The notes under the pieces were generated by a model. It saw nothing but the letters and a program-made list of their open reading frames with translations, did not search any database and was not told the DNA's origin. Positions 36,423 to 44,349 of a stretch of 64,000 nt of DNA are shown piece after piece (position 1 is the stretch's first letter; each line of letters opens with the position of its first letter). The translations under genes and the position numbers were made by a program. The stretch is from MADRE3 sp963718195 (GTDB lineage Bacteria > Desulfobacterota > Desulfobulbia > Desulfobulbales > Desulfocapsaceae): NCBI GenBank assembly GCA_963718195.1, contig CAVQYQ010000004.1, positions 186,001 to 250,000 of the forward strand, written 5' to 3'.

Positions 36423-37400
36423 TCAGGACGGCAATTCCTCCTCGGCATTACAGGATACCGTCAACTCCTTCTGGCTGCTGCCAAGGATCTCCTTTGCTTC
36501 AATAACGTCTCGGCCGATCTGCTCGGCCAGTTCTTTGACACCCGAGTATTTTTCCTCATCCCGGATGAATTTCAACAGGTTCAACTTAATCGGCTTACCA
36601 TAGATATCCTTATTAAAATCAAATATATGGGTTTCAGCAACAAGCCTGTTTTCACTGAAAGTCGGGTTGTAGCCGATATTCAGCACACCACCATAGCATC
36701 TGCCTTCACAGATGACCTGGGTGACATAAACCCCGATGCGCGGCACGAGATCATTTTCATTCACCTTCAGGTTGGCGGTTGGATAGCCAATCTCCTTACC
36801 GCCACGCCTTTTGCCGACCTGGACAACGCCCCTGATCTGGTAGGGTCTGCCCAGAAGTTCGCGGGCATCCATCATCCTGCCCTCGTGGACCAGTTCCCTG
36901 ATCCGGGTCGAGCTGACCAGTTTGCCATCCTGGTAGTGGGCGTCCACAACGGTAACCGGAAAGCCCTTCTGCTTCCCCTGTTCTTTCAAGAAGTTGGTGT
37001 CACCGCTTCGCCCTTTGCCAAATGCGTAGTCATAACCAACCACCAGCTCAGTCATGCCAATTTTTTCAAGCAGGATCCTGTGGACAAAATGGTCTGCAGT
37101 GGTTGCTGCAAATTTGAGATCAAACGGGATGATGATCAGGATATCAATGCCTGCTTTGTCGATCTGCTCTATTTTCTGCTCGATCGTCGAGATCAGCTTG
37201 ATCCCCCCCGGTCGCAGGATTCTTAAGGGGTGCGGGTCAAAGGTAACGACAATGCTGCAGCCTTTGTTTCTTCTGCCCCGCTGAACAACTTCGGAAAACA
37301 GCAGCTGATGACCGAGATGAACGCCATCGAAGTTGCCAATGGTAACGCAAGCGTTGTCAAATGGCTCCGCAATCTCATCCAGGTTCCTGTATATCTTCAT
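36423..37400 (-). CDS. ribF: Bifunctional riboflavin kinase / FAD synthetase
   Basis: This 325-residue enzyme converts riboflavin to FMN and then FAD. The N-terminal FAD synthetase domain (about 1-180) has TIGNFDGVHLGHQ (about 22-34) and YDYAFGKGRSGD (about 120). The C-terminal riboflavin kinase domain (about 185-310) has GYPTANLK and YGGVLNIGYNPTF. A short extra tail of about 20 residues follows. FMN/FAD supply serves the Apr and Qmo flavoproteins encoded 10 kb away. A 201-base gap separates it from the TPR gene; no element was recognised there. Confidence 0.96.
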   Translation of the reverse strand: MKIYRNLDEIAEPFDNACVTIGNFDGVHLGHQLLFSEVVQRGRRNKGCSIVVTFDPHPLRILRPGGIKLISTIEQKIEQIDKAGIDILIIIPFDLKFAATTADHFVHRILLEKIGMTELVVGYDYAFGKGRSGDTNFLKEQGKQKGFPVTVVDAHYQDGKLVSSTRIRELVHEGRMMDARELLGRPYQIRGVVQVGKRRGGKEIGYPTANLKVNENDLVPRIGVYVTQVICEGRCYGGVLNIGYNPTFSENRLVAETHIFDFNKDIYGKPIKLNLLKFIRDEEKYSGVKELAEQIGRDVIEAKEILGSSQKELTVSCNAEEELPS

Positions 37401-37448
37401 TTCTCTAGCAATCCGACATTTATTTTTTCACCCATTGTCAAGAAAGTC

Positions 37449-37479
37449 TTGACAAAACAAGGTTCAGAAATCATATATA
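37449..37479 (+). promoter_or_regulatory. Promoter of tRNA-Leu
   Basis: A perfect TTGACA at 37449-37454 is followed by an A/T-rich CATATATA stretch (37472-37479) that provides a -10 box at 17-19 bases spacing. The tRNA 5' end is at 37490. Confidence 0.6.
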
Positions 37480-37489
37480 CCTCACCGTT

Positions 37490-37576
37490 GCCGAAGTGGC
37501 GGAATTGGTAGACGCGCTAGGTTCAGGGTCTAGTGGGGGTTTCCCCGTGGAAGTTCGAGTCTTCTCTTCGGCACCA
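37490..37576 (+). tRNA. trnL: tRNA-Leu (CAG anticodon)
   Basis: The 87-base class II tRNA has acceptor GCCGAAG / CTTCGGC, anticodon stem CTAGG / TCTAG around loop TTCAGGG, a long variable arm, T-loop TTCGAGT, discriminator A and an encoded CCA. It is divergent from ribF and ends at a hairpin terminator. Confidence 0.95.
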
Positions 37577-37585
37577 AGTTATCTC

Positions 37586-37620
37586 AAAGCCTGCAGCCAC
37601 ATCTGGTTGCAGGCTTTTCT
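37586..37620 (+). terminator. Terminator after tRNA-Leu
   Basis: A 10-bp stem AAAGCCTGCA / TGCAGGCTTT with extra inner pairs is followed by TTCTATTTT on the plus strand, 10 bases after the tRNA 3' end. Confidence 0.85.
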
Positions 37621-37828
37621 ATTTTCAGGTAATCAAAACACCAAGAATAACAATAGTAATTCATTTGCCAATTCCAAGTCTTTCTCTTTAGAAAAGGATT
37701 TGTTCAAGTATCCCATTTGACGGCGCTTGTAAAGCCGTTTCTGAAAATTTCACGGTTTCTGCATAGACAGAACAATTATTTCATCATGTCCCTACACATT
37801 GATAATCTTATGTCAGAACAAGGAGATA

Positions 37829-37924
37829 ATGTGGGATACACAGACAGAAAGCTTTGATATGAGAAAGGTTCAGAACGTACTAGGTGTTGAGAACAAGAGG
37901 TCACACATCTCGTGCCTGCAATAG
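37829..37924 (+). CDS. Possible 31-codon small ORF or gene remnant
   Basis: After an AAGGAGATA ribosome-binding site the plus strand reads MWDTQTESFDMRKVQNVLGV and eleven more codons to a TAG stop. The good start signal is the only support. No family is recognised, and the rest of the 37621-37945 gap shows nothing else. It may be the head of a deleted gene. Confidence 0.25.
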   Translation: MWDTQTESFDMRKVQNVLGVENKRSHISCLQ

Positions 37925-37945
37925 AAGAGATGATTTTCAAGATTA

Positions 37946-38299
37946 TTATGAATTGGACTCCCTCAAGAACTCCAGGAGGTGATTCAGAGCTGACTTCTGT
38001 TCAGGCGACAGTTTGGAGCAATCGAACTTTGCACCAACGACCGTTTCATAGATGGAACTTTTCTTAAGATTTTTATTTTTCCCTGCCCAAACTGTTTCTA
38101 CTGGAATATCGAGGAGATGGACGCCGGTGTTATCAATTATATCTAACGTCCAGATTTCCGGAATACTTCGATCCTTGATACAGCCGAAGGACACCCCGCC
38201 GGGGCTCAGGTCCAGCACCTGGCAGACGGCCTCCTGGTTGACGACAAAGGTGTCGACCAGCCTGTGCCTTGGGTATCTTCTTGTTTCGTTATGTTTAAT
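37946..38299 (-). CDS. PilZ domain protein with no standard start codon
   Basis: The reading frame ending at 37946 contains both parts of a c-di-GMP-binding PilZ signature: RRYPRHR (codons at 38281-38261) and, about 25 residues later, DLSPGGVSFG. The first in-frame ATG/GTG/TTG is the GTG at 38218, which lies inside the domain and would lose the arginine motif. The only reasonable upstream start is ATT at 38299 (IKHNETRRYPRHR), giving 117 residues, a normal single-PilZ length. An ATG pair at about 38304-38301 is in another frame. The gene is either translated from ATT, or frameshifted or start-lost. Confidence 0.6.
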   Translation of the reverse strand: MKHNETRRYPRHRLVDTFVVNQEAVCQVLDLSPGGVSFGCIKDRSIPEIWTLDIIDNTGVHLLDIPVETVWAGKNKNLKKSSIYETVVGAKFDCSKLSPEQKSALNHLLEFLRESNS

Positions 38300-38353
38300 G
38301 CCATCATATTTCTTATGGTACGGGCTGCATTGATTGAATTTCCAAAACAGAGC

Positions 38354-38385
38354 AAAAAAAAGGCAGGGTCACGATCGACCCTGCC
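38354..38385 (-). terminator. Terminator after the PEP-CTERM pseudogene
   Basis: A perfect 9-bp stem GGCAGGGTC / GACCCTGCC (38362-38385) with a 6-base loop is followed on the minus strand by eight T residues. It isolates the PilZ frame downstream. Confidence 0.9.
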
Positions 38386-38409
38386 ACAGTATCAAACTCG
38401 GTTATTTCA

Positions 38410-39090
38410 TTATTTCTTTTTCCTCAACCTGAGGCCAGCCAGACCAAGCAAGCCTGTGCCGAAGAGCAGCATTGTTGCGGGTTCGGGAACAGGGGCTACG
38501 CCTCCCACCTCCACAACCAGATCATTATAGTCCTTGTCACCTAAATTACGTAAATCCTCCCAGGCTAATACATAATTTCCAATGGTATTAGCACTGCCAC
38601 CTGTAATCCTCCATGTTACCATATGATCAAGACTATTCCAGTTGTCACTTTGCAACGAGGTATAGGGGCCGCCAGTCGAATGCTCCACTCTGGGTTAAGC
38701 GCCCAAACAAAATTATTTCCGCAGGAGTAAATGTTACTACAGTATTCAGAATCAATTGAGGGATCAATATTATTCATTACGCTCAATAAGCGATGAAAAA
38801 TCACCATTTTGATCAATATATCCAAAGTCTTGATCATACCCCGCGTATTTTGCAACAGCTTTAGCCGAGGCTGTAGATAGCCTGATCCAAGACTCCAAAT
38901 CTGATCTGCTGAATCGTCAACTCGGATGAAATTATCCAGTACCATAGAGCTGTTCAAGTATACCATCAGTCCCAAGCAGAGAGATAGCTCTGAGCCAGGG
39001 CATCAATAGGGTAAAAGGCGTGGCAATTGTCGTGCCTGCACAAAAGACAAGGACCGAAAAAGAGATGATAAAACTCACTATATATTTCAT
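38410..39090 (-). pseudogene. Decayed PEP-CTERM protein gene with DUF4114-like domain
   Basis: An ATG at 39090 opens a signal peptide (MKYIVSFIISFSVLVFCAG, cut near TIAT). The C-terminus (frame of 38688-38410) has a DUF4114-like end (YVLAWEDLRNLGDKDYNDLV) and a perfect PEP-CTERM anchor (VPEPATMLLFGTGLLGLAGL, then RLRKKK). Between them the coding sense jumps frame at least four times. AKYAGYDQDFGYIDQNGDF is in the start frame. NSSMVLDNFIRVDDSADQIW and DSEYCSNIYSCGNNFVWALN are in another. The start frame carries many stops. The intact form would be exported and sorted by an exosortase. Confidence 0.8.
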
Positions 39091-39521
39091 AATTGTTCCT
39101 CAAGAATAAATGAATCCCGACAGCGTAAATCGCATACACAGTACCATTGCATAAAACATGCCTGGCACAGTTATTTCTTAAGCCAATCTAAAAATCGATA
39201 TAAAGTTTTGTATTTATTATTATTTTTAACAATCTGTCACCTCTTGAGACTGTAAATTTTTAGATTTATTGCTGTTAGTTTTTCCGGATTTCTGGAATGC
39301 AATTCTGGAAAACCATACAAGTTGTCTCCCTTCCGAGACACCATGCTTTTCACTCTCTATTTTTGATAGGGTTTGGTGGGAGGGTATCAAGGAACATTTT
39401 GTCACGCCTACCATCTCATCTCTATTAGTCAGCTCTTTTCAAAAAGCACCTTTTCCTGGAAATTTGCATAACCCTGCTTAGTTTTTATGGTTGACCATCA
39501 ACCAACAAAGGAGGGAAATCG
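39091..39521. other. Gene-free interval before the small membrane protein gene
   Basis: These 431 bases are A/T rich and show no convincing gene, RNA or strong promoter match. A 62-codon minus frame (39226-39414) has no support. The last 30 bases hold the strong ribosome-binding site of the next gene. Confidence 0.4.
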
Positions 39522-39749
39522 ATGAAGTCTCACCAGAAAAATATCTTGATGTTTATCGCAGGCGTTCTCTGCACGTTCGCTCTTTTCCTGTTGACCGGGG
39601 CGGGGCATAATACGATGCCTGGCAAATATGAGATGGAGGTCGCTCACCGTGACCGGACCCACCTTGTCTATGTTCTTGATACGACGACCGGAGCAGTAAA
39701 GTGGGCTGATGCCATGGATACCCCGTTTACTGAACTCAAGGGAAATTAA
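39522..39749 (+). CDS. Small membrane-anchored protein of unknown function
   Basis: This 75-residue protein starts with a basic tip and one membrane segment (about residues 8-27, ILMFIAGVLCTFALFLLTGA), followed by about 45 polar residues with HLVYVLDTTTGAVKWADAMD. An AAGGAGGG ribosome-binding site 6-7 bases before the ATG is among the strongest in the window. The segment could be a signal anchor or an uncleaved signal peptide, with the tail outside the cytoplasm. No family is recognised. Confidence 0.65.
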   Translation: MKSHQKNILMFIAGVLCTFALFLLTGAGHNTMPGKYEMEVAHRDRTHLVYVLDTTTGAVKWADAMDTPFTELKGN

Positions 39750-40033
39750 CGGAATTCTTCATACCGTGCAGACTGACGGTTACTGCTTGAGAGCAGGCTG
39801 GGGATTTGTCTCGGTGGTGTCGCTGCAGTAGCCTGTACACATTCACTGCAGCTCAAGGAGAAATTCGGGGCCGTTGTCAGGGTTGATGACCTCTGCTGAT
39901 TCGGTATTTGGCCATTCGCTATTGTCCTGAAACGGTGTGTCAGCAACCTTCTGCCAGGGCTTTTCATTATTGAGCAGAAGTTGGTATGTATTGATCTTAT
40001 TGCAATAATCACTAACTGCATTATTCTTGGTCA

Positions 40034-40951
40034 ATGCAACCTTCTTCAAGCTCTGAGCAGGCCAGTGACTCCACGGTCATCTCCTCCCGTCATCATCGTT
40101 TAATCGACAACTGTTCCCTGGTATTATCTGCAAAAAACATCACGCATCAGATAGAGCAGCAGGAAGATGGAACCATCCGGATCGTCACCTCCCCGGAAAA
40201 TGCTGAACGGGCGCGTTATCAATTGCAACGGTACCTGGAAGAAAACAGGAACTGGCCACCTCCTCCGATAATTGTCCAGCACTCCTCGTTCCCGTCCCTG
40301 CTGCCAACACTTGTGCTCATTGGCTCTCTGGCCTTTTTCTTTATGATTACCGGCCCCTGGCGGCCAGGTGCCTTCTGGTTTGAAGCCGGGGCAAATGACG
40401 CTGACGCAATTCTTGATGGTGGTCAATGGTACCGGCTTGTTACGTCACTCACCCTTCATGCCGACTTTTCACATCTGGCCGGCAACTGTTTGATCGGTGC
40501 CATTCTGATCTATTTTTTCCTGCAGATCAACGGTGTTGGCTTTGGTTTGCTGGCCATTTTGCTTTCCGGATCAGCAGGCAACCTGATCAATATTCTTGCC
40601 CATGGAGGAGATCATCTTTCGGTGGGCTTCTCGACTGCCATATTTTCCATTATCGGCATGCTCTCCATGTATCAGATGATCGAGCAGCGCCAGCCTTTTG
40701 GGATCAGACTCTTTGTGCCCTTCATGGCAGGCGCCGCCCTGCTGGCAATGCTCGGCAGTTCAGGAGAACGGACCGACCTCGGCTCTCACCTGTTTGGCCT
40801 GCTTGCCGGGCTCATCTTCGGGCTCCTCATTGCCGCCAGACCGGTCAAACAACTGCGCCACTCCTCGTTCATGCAGATTCTCTTTTTCATTCTAGCGGTC
40901 AGCTCGTTATTGTTCAGCTGGAACAGTGCATTCACGGTAAAAATGGGTTGA
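40034..40951 (+). CDS. Rhomboid family intramembrane serine protease
   Basis: The product has 305 residues. A cytoplasmic N-terminal part (about 1-85) precedes six or seven membrane helices. The rhomboid marks are HADFSHLAGNCL in the second helix (His/Asn oxyanion pair, about residue 148), the catalytic serine in VGFSTAIFS (about 195) and the catalytic histidine in GSHLFGLLAGLIFG (about 255). It cuts membrane proteins inside the bilayer. The start has only a weak ribosome-binding site, so an internal start is possible. It lies 178 bases upstream of hflK-hflC and may share a role in membrane protein quality control. Confidence 0.88.
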   Translation: MQPSSSSEQASDSTVISSRHHRLIDNCSLVLSAKNITHQIEQQEDGTIRIVTSPENAERARYQLQRYLEENRNWPPPPIIVQHSSFPSLLPTLVLIGSLAFFFMITGPWRPGAFWFEAGANDADAILDGGQWYRLVTSLTLHADFSHLAGNCLIGAILIYFFLQINGVGFGLLAILLSGSAGNLINILAHGGDHLSVGFSTAIFSIIGMLSMYQMIEQRQPFGIRLFVPFMAGAALLAMLGSSGERTDLGSHLFGLLAGLIFGLLIAARPVKQLRHSSFMQILFFILAVSSLLFSWNSAFTVKMG

Positions 40952-41129
40952 TCTTGCATCTTAGATCTTTATGGTACTATTATTTACGGTTTCGTTTGCA
41001 ATATGGCTCATCAGTACTTACCCTCTATGGGGTAAAAATCTTATACAGGTCGATACGATAACTGAAACGTTCCAGAGGCCTCTGCCTTAAGATGTTTCAA
41101 CCAATATCCAAATTACAGGAGACAGATTA

Positions 41130-42239
41130 ATGCCAAATCAGGACCAGCCTCCCTGGGGAAAGAAGAAAAGGCCGCAATCCCCCGAGGAAGTCGTTGCTCA
41201 AATCATTAAAAAACTGCAGGATTATTTCTCCGACTCAAAGAAAAAAGATCCTGGCGGCAGTGATCCTACCGGACCATCCGGGCCCACTAACCCACTCGCC
41301 TCTATCGGAAGGATTCTGATCATTGCCTTGATCGGTATCATCCTCTTTGGCGTTTACCAGTCGTTTTTCAAGGTATCGCCACAGGAAGTAGGTGTCGTGC
41401 TGCGCCTTGGCAAGTACGCCCGGACAGCAGAACCTGGCCTGCATTTTAAAATCCCGTATATCGAGTCCCTCTACAAAGTAAATGTCAGGCAGATCCAGAA
41501 GCAGGAATTCGGCTTTCGCACCCGTTATCCCGGACAAAAGTCTTCTTTTGACAGCAAGGGGTACGATATGGAATCCTTGATGCTGACTGCTGACAAAAAC
41601 GTCATCAACGTTGCCTGGATTGTCCAGTATCGTATCGGTGATCCTGTCGATTATCTATTTAAAGTCCAAGATGTCAAACAGGCTGTTCATGATATTTCCG
41701 AAAGTGTCACCCGGCGCGTTGTCGGTAACATGGATTTTGATTATGTCCTCAGTAACCGTGACCTGCTCGCTGCATCAGTCAAACTGGAATTGCAGGAACA
41801 GCTGACCTTTCTCGAGGCCGGCGTTGACCTGGTCACCGTCCAGTTTCAGGATATCAACCCGCCTGACCCGGTTAAACCCGCCTTTAACGAAGTAAACGAG
41901 GCCGACCAGGATATGAAGCGGCTGGTGAACGAAGCCGAGGAGACCTATAACCGTGTCATCCCGGCCGCCCGTGGTAACGCACTAAAAATAGTTGAAGAAG
42001 CATACGGTTATGCAAAAGAACGTGTCAATGACGCCCAGGGCCAGACCTCTCGGTTCCTGGACATCCTGGCAGAATACAAGGGTGCTCCTGAAGTCACGCG
42101 ACAGCGAATGTACCTGGAAACCATGCAGAAAGTATTGCCATCGGTAGAGACAATTTATGTAATGGACGAAGGTCAGCAGGGACCGCTTCCCTTATTGAAC
42201 CTCCGTAACGGCAACACTCCGGCTCAAACCGGTCAGTAA
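41130..42239 (+). CDS. hflK: FtsH protease modulator HflK
   Basis: This 369-residue protein has a Gly/Pro/Lys-rich N-terminal part (about 1-55), one membrane segment (about 60-82, IGRILIIALIGIILFGVY) and a periplasmic SPFH/band-7 domain (about 85-330, SPQEVGVVLRLGKYARTAEPGLHFKIPYIE split over the first strands). HflK and HflC form a large cage around FtsH in the inner membrane. AGGAG lies 8 bases before the ATG. hflC follows after 23 bases. Confidence 0.95.
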   Translation: MPNQDQPPWGKKKRPQSPEEVVAQIIKKLQDYFSDSKKKDPGGSDPTGPSGPTNPLASIGRILIIALIGIILFGVYQSFFKVSPQEVGVVLRLGKYARTAEPGLHFKIPYIESLYKVNVRQIQKQEFGFRTRYPGQKSSFDSKGYDMESLMLTADKNVINVAWIVQYRIGDPVDYLFKVQDVKQAVHDISESVTRRVVGNMDFDYVLSNRDLLAASVKLELQEQLTFLEAGVDLVTVQFQDINPPDPVKPAFNEVNEADQDMKRLVNEAEETYNRVIPAARGNALKIVEEAYGYAKERVNDAQGQTSRFLDILAEYKGAPEVTRQRMYLETMQKVLPSVETIYVMDEGQQGPLPLLNLRNGNTPAQTGQ

Positions 42240-42262
42240 ATCAATTTTTAAAGGAATACAGC

Positions 42263-43195
42263 ATGAAACAGATAGCTAATTTTCTCCTGGTTGGCCTTGT
42301 TCTTATCGGTATTGTCGTTGTTTATGACGGCTTCTACATCGTGGAAGAGGGAAAACAGGTTATGATTACCCAGTTTGGTAAACCGATCGGTGAACCAAAG
42401 ATTGATGCCGGGCTTTATCTCAAGATGCCCTTTCTTCAGCAGGTCAACGAGTTCGATAAACGTATCCAGATCTGGGATGGTGACCCCAACCAGATACCAA
42501 CAAACGACAAAACTTTTGTCTACCTTGATGTCACTGCCCGCTGGAGAATCAATGATCCATTGAGATATATGCAGGCGGTCCGCACAGAATCACGAGCCCA
42601 ATCACTTCTCGACGATATTATCGGCGGTACTGTTCGGGACATGGTAAACAAAAACAACCTGATCGAGATTATCAGAAGCTCGGACTGGTCGCTGGATACC
42701 ATGACCCCGTCAAATCAGGAACCGGGCAGCAAACCGTTGCAGGGTCGGGATGTTATCTCCGATCAAATTCTTGAAATCGCAGCACGTGCGACCCCGCAAT
42801 ACGGCATTGAACTCCGCGATGTCATGTTCAAGCGAGTGAACTACATTGAGTCGGTCAGGTTACGTGTTTACGACCGGATGATTTCAGAGCGAAAGAGGAT
42901 TGCAGCAGAGAAACGCTCCTTGGGTGAAGGTCAGAAAGCGGAAATTCTTGGTAAGGTTGACCGTGAGTTGCGTGAAATCACCTCAACGGCCAATAAAGAA
43001 GCGGTCGAGATTAAAGGTAGGGCGGACGCTGAAGCCACAAAAATCTATGGTGATGCTTACAACCAGGACCCTGACTTTTTTGCCTTTCAGAAGACCCTTG
43101 AGAGCTATGAGAAGATTATCGGAGGCAATACCTCGATGGTGCTCTCATCAGACTCTGACATCTATAAATATCTTAAGAGGATCACGGTAGACTGA
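42263..43195 (+). CDS. hflC: FtsH protease modulator HflC
   Basis: This 310-residue SPFH-domain partner of HflK has an N-terminal membrane segment (about residues 5-24), the band-7 core with EEGKQVMITQFGKPIG and DAGLYLKMPF, and a long helical part rich in Ala/Glu (about 200-270, ERKRIAAEKRSLGEGQKAEI). The C-terminal FFAFQKTLESYEKII and DSDIYKYLKRI are typical. Its last 34 bases overlap the end of a convergent gene. Confidence 0.95.
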   Translation: MKQIANFLLVGLVLIGIVVVYDGFYIVEEGKQVMITQFGKPIGEPKIDAGLYLKMPFLQQVNEFDKRIQIWDGDPNQIPTNDKTFVYLDVTARWRINDPLRYMQAVRTESRAQSLLDDIIGGTVRDMVNKNNLIEIIRSSDWSLDTMTPSNQEPGSKPLQGRDVISDQILEIAARATPQYGIELRDVMFKRVNYIESVRLRVYDRMISERKRIAAEKRSLGEGQKAEILGKVDRELREITSTANKEAVEIKGRADAEATKIYGDAYNQDPDFFAFQKTLESYEKIIGGNTSMVLSSDSDIYKYLKRITVD

Positions 43196-43956
43196 TCATG
43201 CCTGTGACGCAGCCTGCTGTTCCGAATTCTATTCGGAGCAGCCGGTGATATGAAATCGTATGGTATCAAGGACGCTTGAGTGCCGGGTCCGGGATCATCC
43301 CCGGCGGTCGGGTATGAAGGAGCCTGTTCGGGTTTAAAAACAATACGCCCCTTTAGATTGAGAATCTCTTCGAGACGGTCAAGCAGCGCTTCGTCTGACA
43401 ACTCTTCCACACCAAGCTGATCAAAGCGGCAATTACAGCGGTTCAGCTGACCATCGCACCAGGGACACTGTTCCACCGGACAGCCCAGAATATGTACCTC
43501 GCCTGCAGCAACCCCGCAGACCACACAGACGGGAGCTGCTGTCTGCTTCTGCAGTGAGGGCAGCTGATCAAATAAACCTTCTGTTTTTTTAGAAAATGCG
43601 GCTGCACCCTGAAATCCAAAATAAAGCAGGATATCCTCATCGTCGATACCCTGCTGATAGTCACCGATATAGTGCACCTTCTCACCAGAGCCAAAATAGA
43701 GATAGCAATGAGCCGTTGTCTTTAAGGCAAAAAGAAACACCCCCTGTTTCTCTGAGACAACCCGCAGGTCACATGCCATCTCTTCCCGTCCTTCGGGGAC
43801 TTCGGCATAGTAATTTCTGAAAATATTGACTGCGACGGGATGGTGACTGAATCGCTCGATCACGGCCAGCGCAGTTGCATACTCATCTTCGTCCACAACA
43901 TATTTAACCAGAAGGGATAGATCCAAACCATCAATCCCTGTTTTACCGTTTTGCAT
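43162..43956 (-). CDS. Uncharacterised cysteine-rich protein
   Basis: This 264-residue soluble protein is not one I recognise. The N-terminal ~120 residues are mixed alpha/beta. The middle has CVVCGVAAGEVHILGC (about 143-158), then CPWCDGQLNRCNC (about 164-176). Six or more cysteines in CxxC-like pairs suggest a zinc site. A predicted helix SDEALLDRLEEILNLKG follows. The C-terminal ~50 residues are low complexity, and their DNA overlaps the hflC 3' end by 34 bases tail to tail. The ribosome-binding site is weak. Confidence 0.6.
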   Translation of the reverse strand: MQNGKTGIDGLDLSLLVKYVVDEDEYATALAVIERFSHHPVAVNIFRNYYAEVPEGREEMACDLRVVSEKQGVFLFALKTTAHCYLYFGSGEKVHYIGDYQQGIDDEDILLYFGFQGAAAFSKKTEGLFDQLPSLQKQTAAPVCVVCGVAAGEVHILGCPVEQCPWCDGQLNRCNCRFDQLGVEELSDEALLDRLEEILNLKGRIVFKPEQAPSYPTAGDDPGPGTQASLIPYDFISPAAPNRIRNSRLRHRHDQSTVILLRYL

Positions 43957-44349
43957 TACCTCTTAATCCATTGTCCAGTGAGCTGATGGGTTAACGACCA
44001 GCTCGTTTTCAGTTGTGATGCAGCTCAATACTTGGTGGTGCTCTTTCGCTCAATTGATTCTTCGCAAAAAGAACATTTGAAAAAATAGTCTCTTCAGACT
44101 ATATTTGCACGAAATATGCAATATTTGAGACTGTTATTTCCAGTTTCATTCTCCAGGCTGTAGCTTTCGCCTACCTGAGATATTCACCGTTCTATCGAAA
44201 CCGTTTATTGTTCGGCAGGTCGAATTTCATCTCGTTTCAAGGTAGCTTCCAAAATCATCGTTTGCAGAACGTGTAGAAGTTCAGCCTAGGCTCAGTAACC
44301 AATGTGTGTCGTGGGGTTTCCCCTGTTCACCAGTCCTAGAGGTTTATCA
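43957..44349. other. Gene-free region upstream of gltA
   Basis: No gene is seen in these 393 bases. A perfect 7-bp hairpin or operator-like repeat ATAGTCT-cttc-AGACTAT lies at 44085-44102. It is followed directly by an imperfect palindrome (ATATTTGCA / TATGCAATAT) at about 44101-44124. These may control gltA; no strong -35/-10 pair was identified. Confidence 0.4.

Noticed and set aside
39455..39475. Possible sigma54 promoter (TGGAAATTTGCA) before the small membrane protein gene
   Set aside because: The GG-to-GC spacing is 6 bases instead of the required 10, so it does not fit the sigma54 consensus.
39843..40049. 68-codon minus-strand frame containing DNGPEF
   Set aside because: The motif recalls integrase cores, but the neighbouring residues do not fit any transposase, the start is a TTG, and it overlaps the rhomboid start. 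Not enough to call a remnant.
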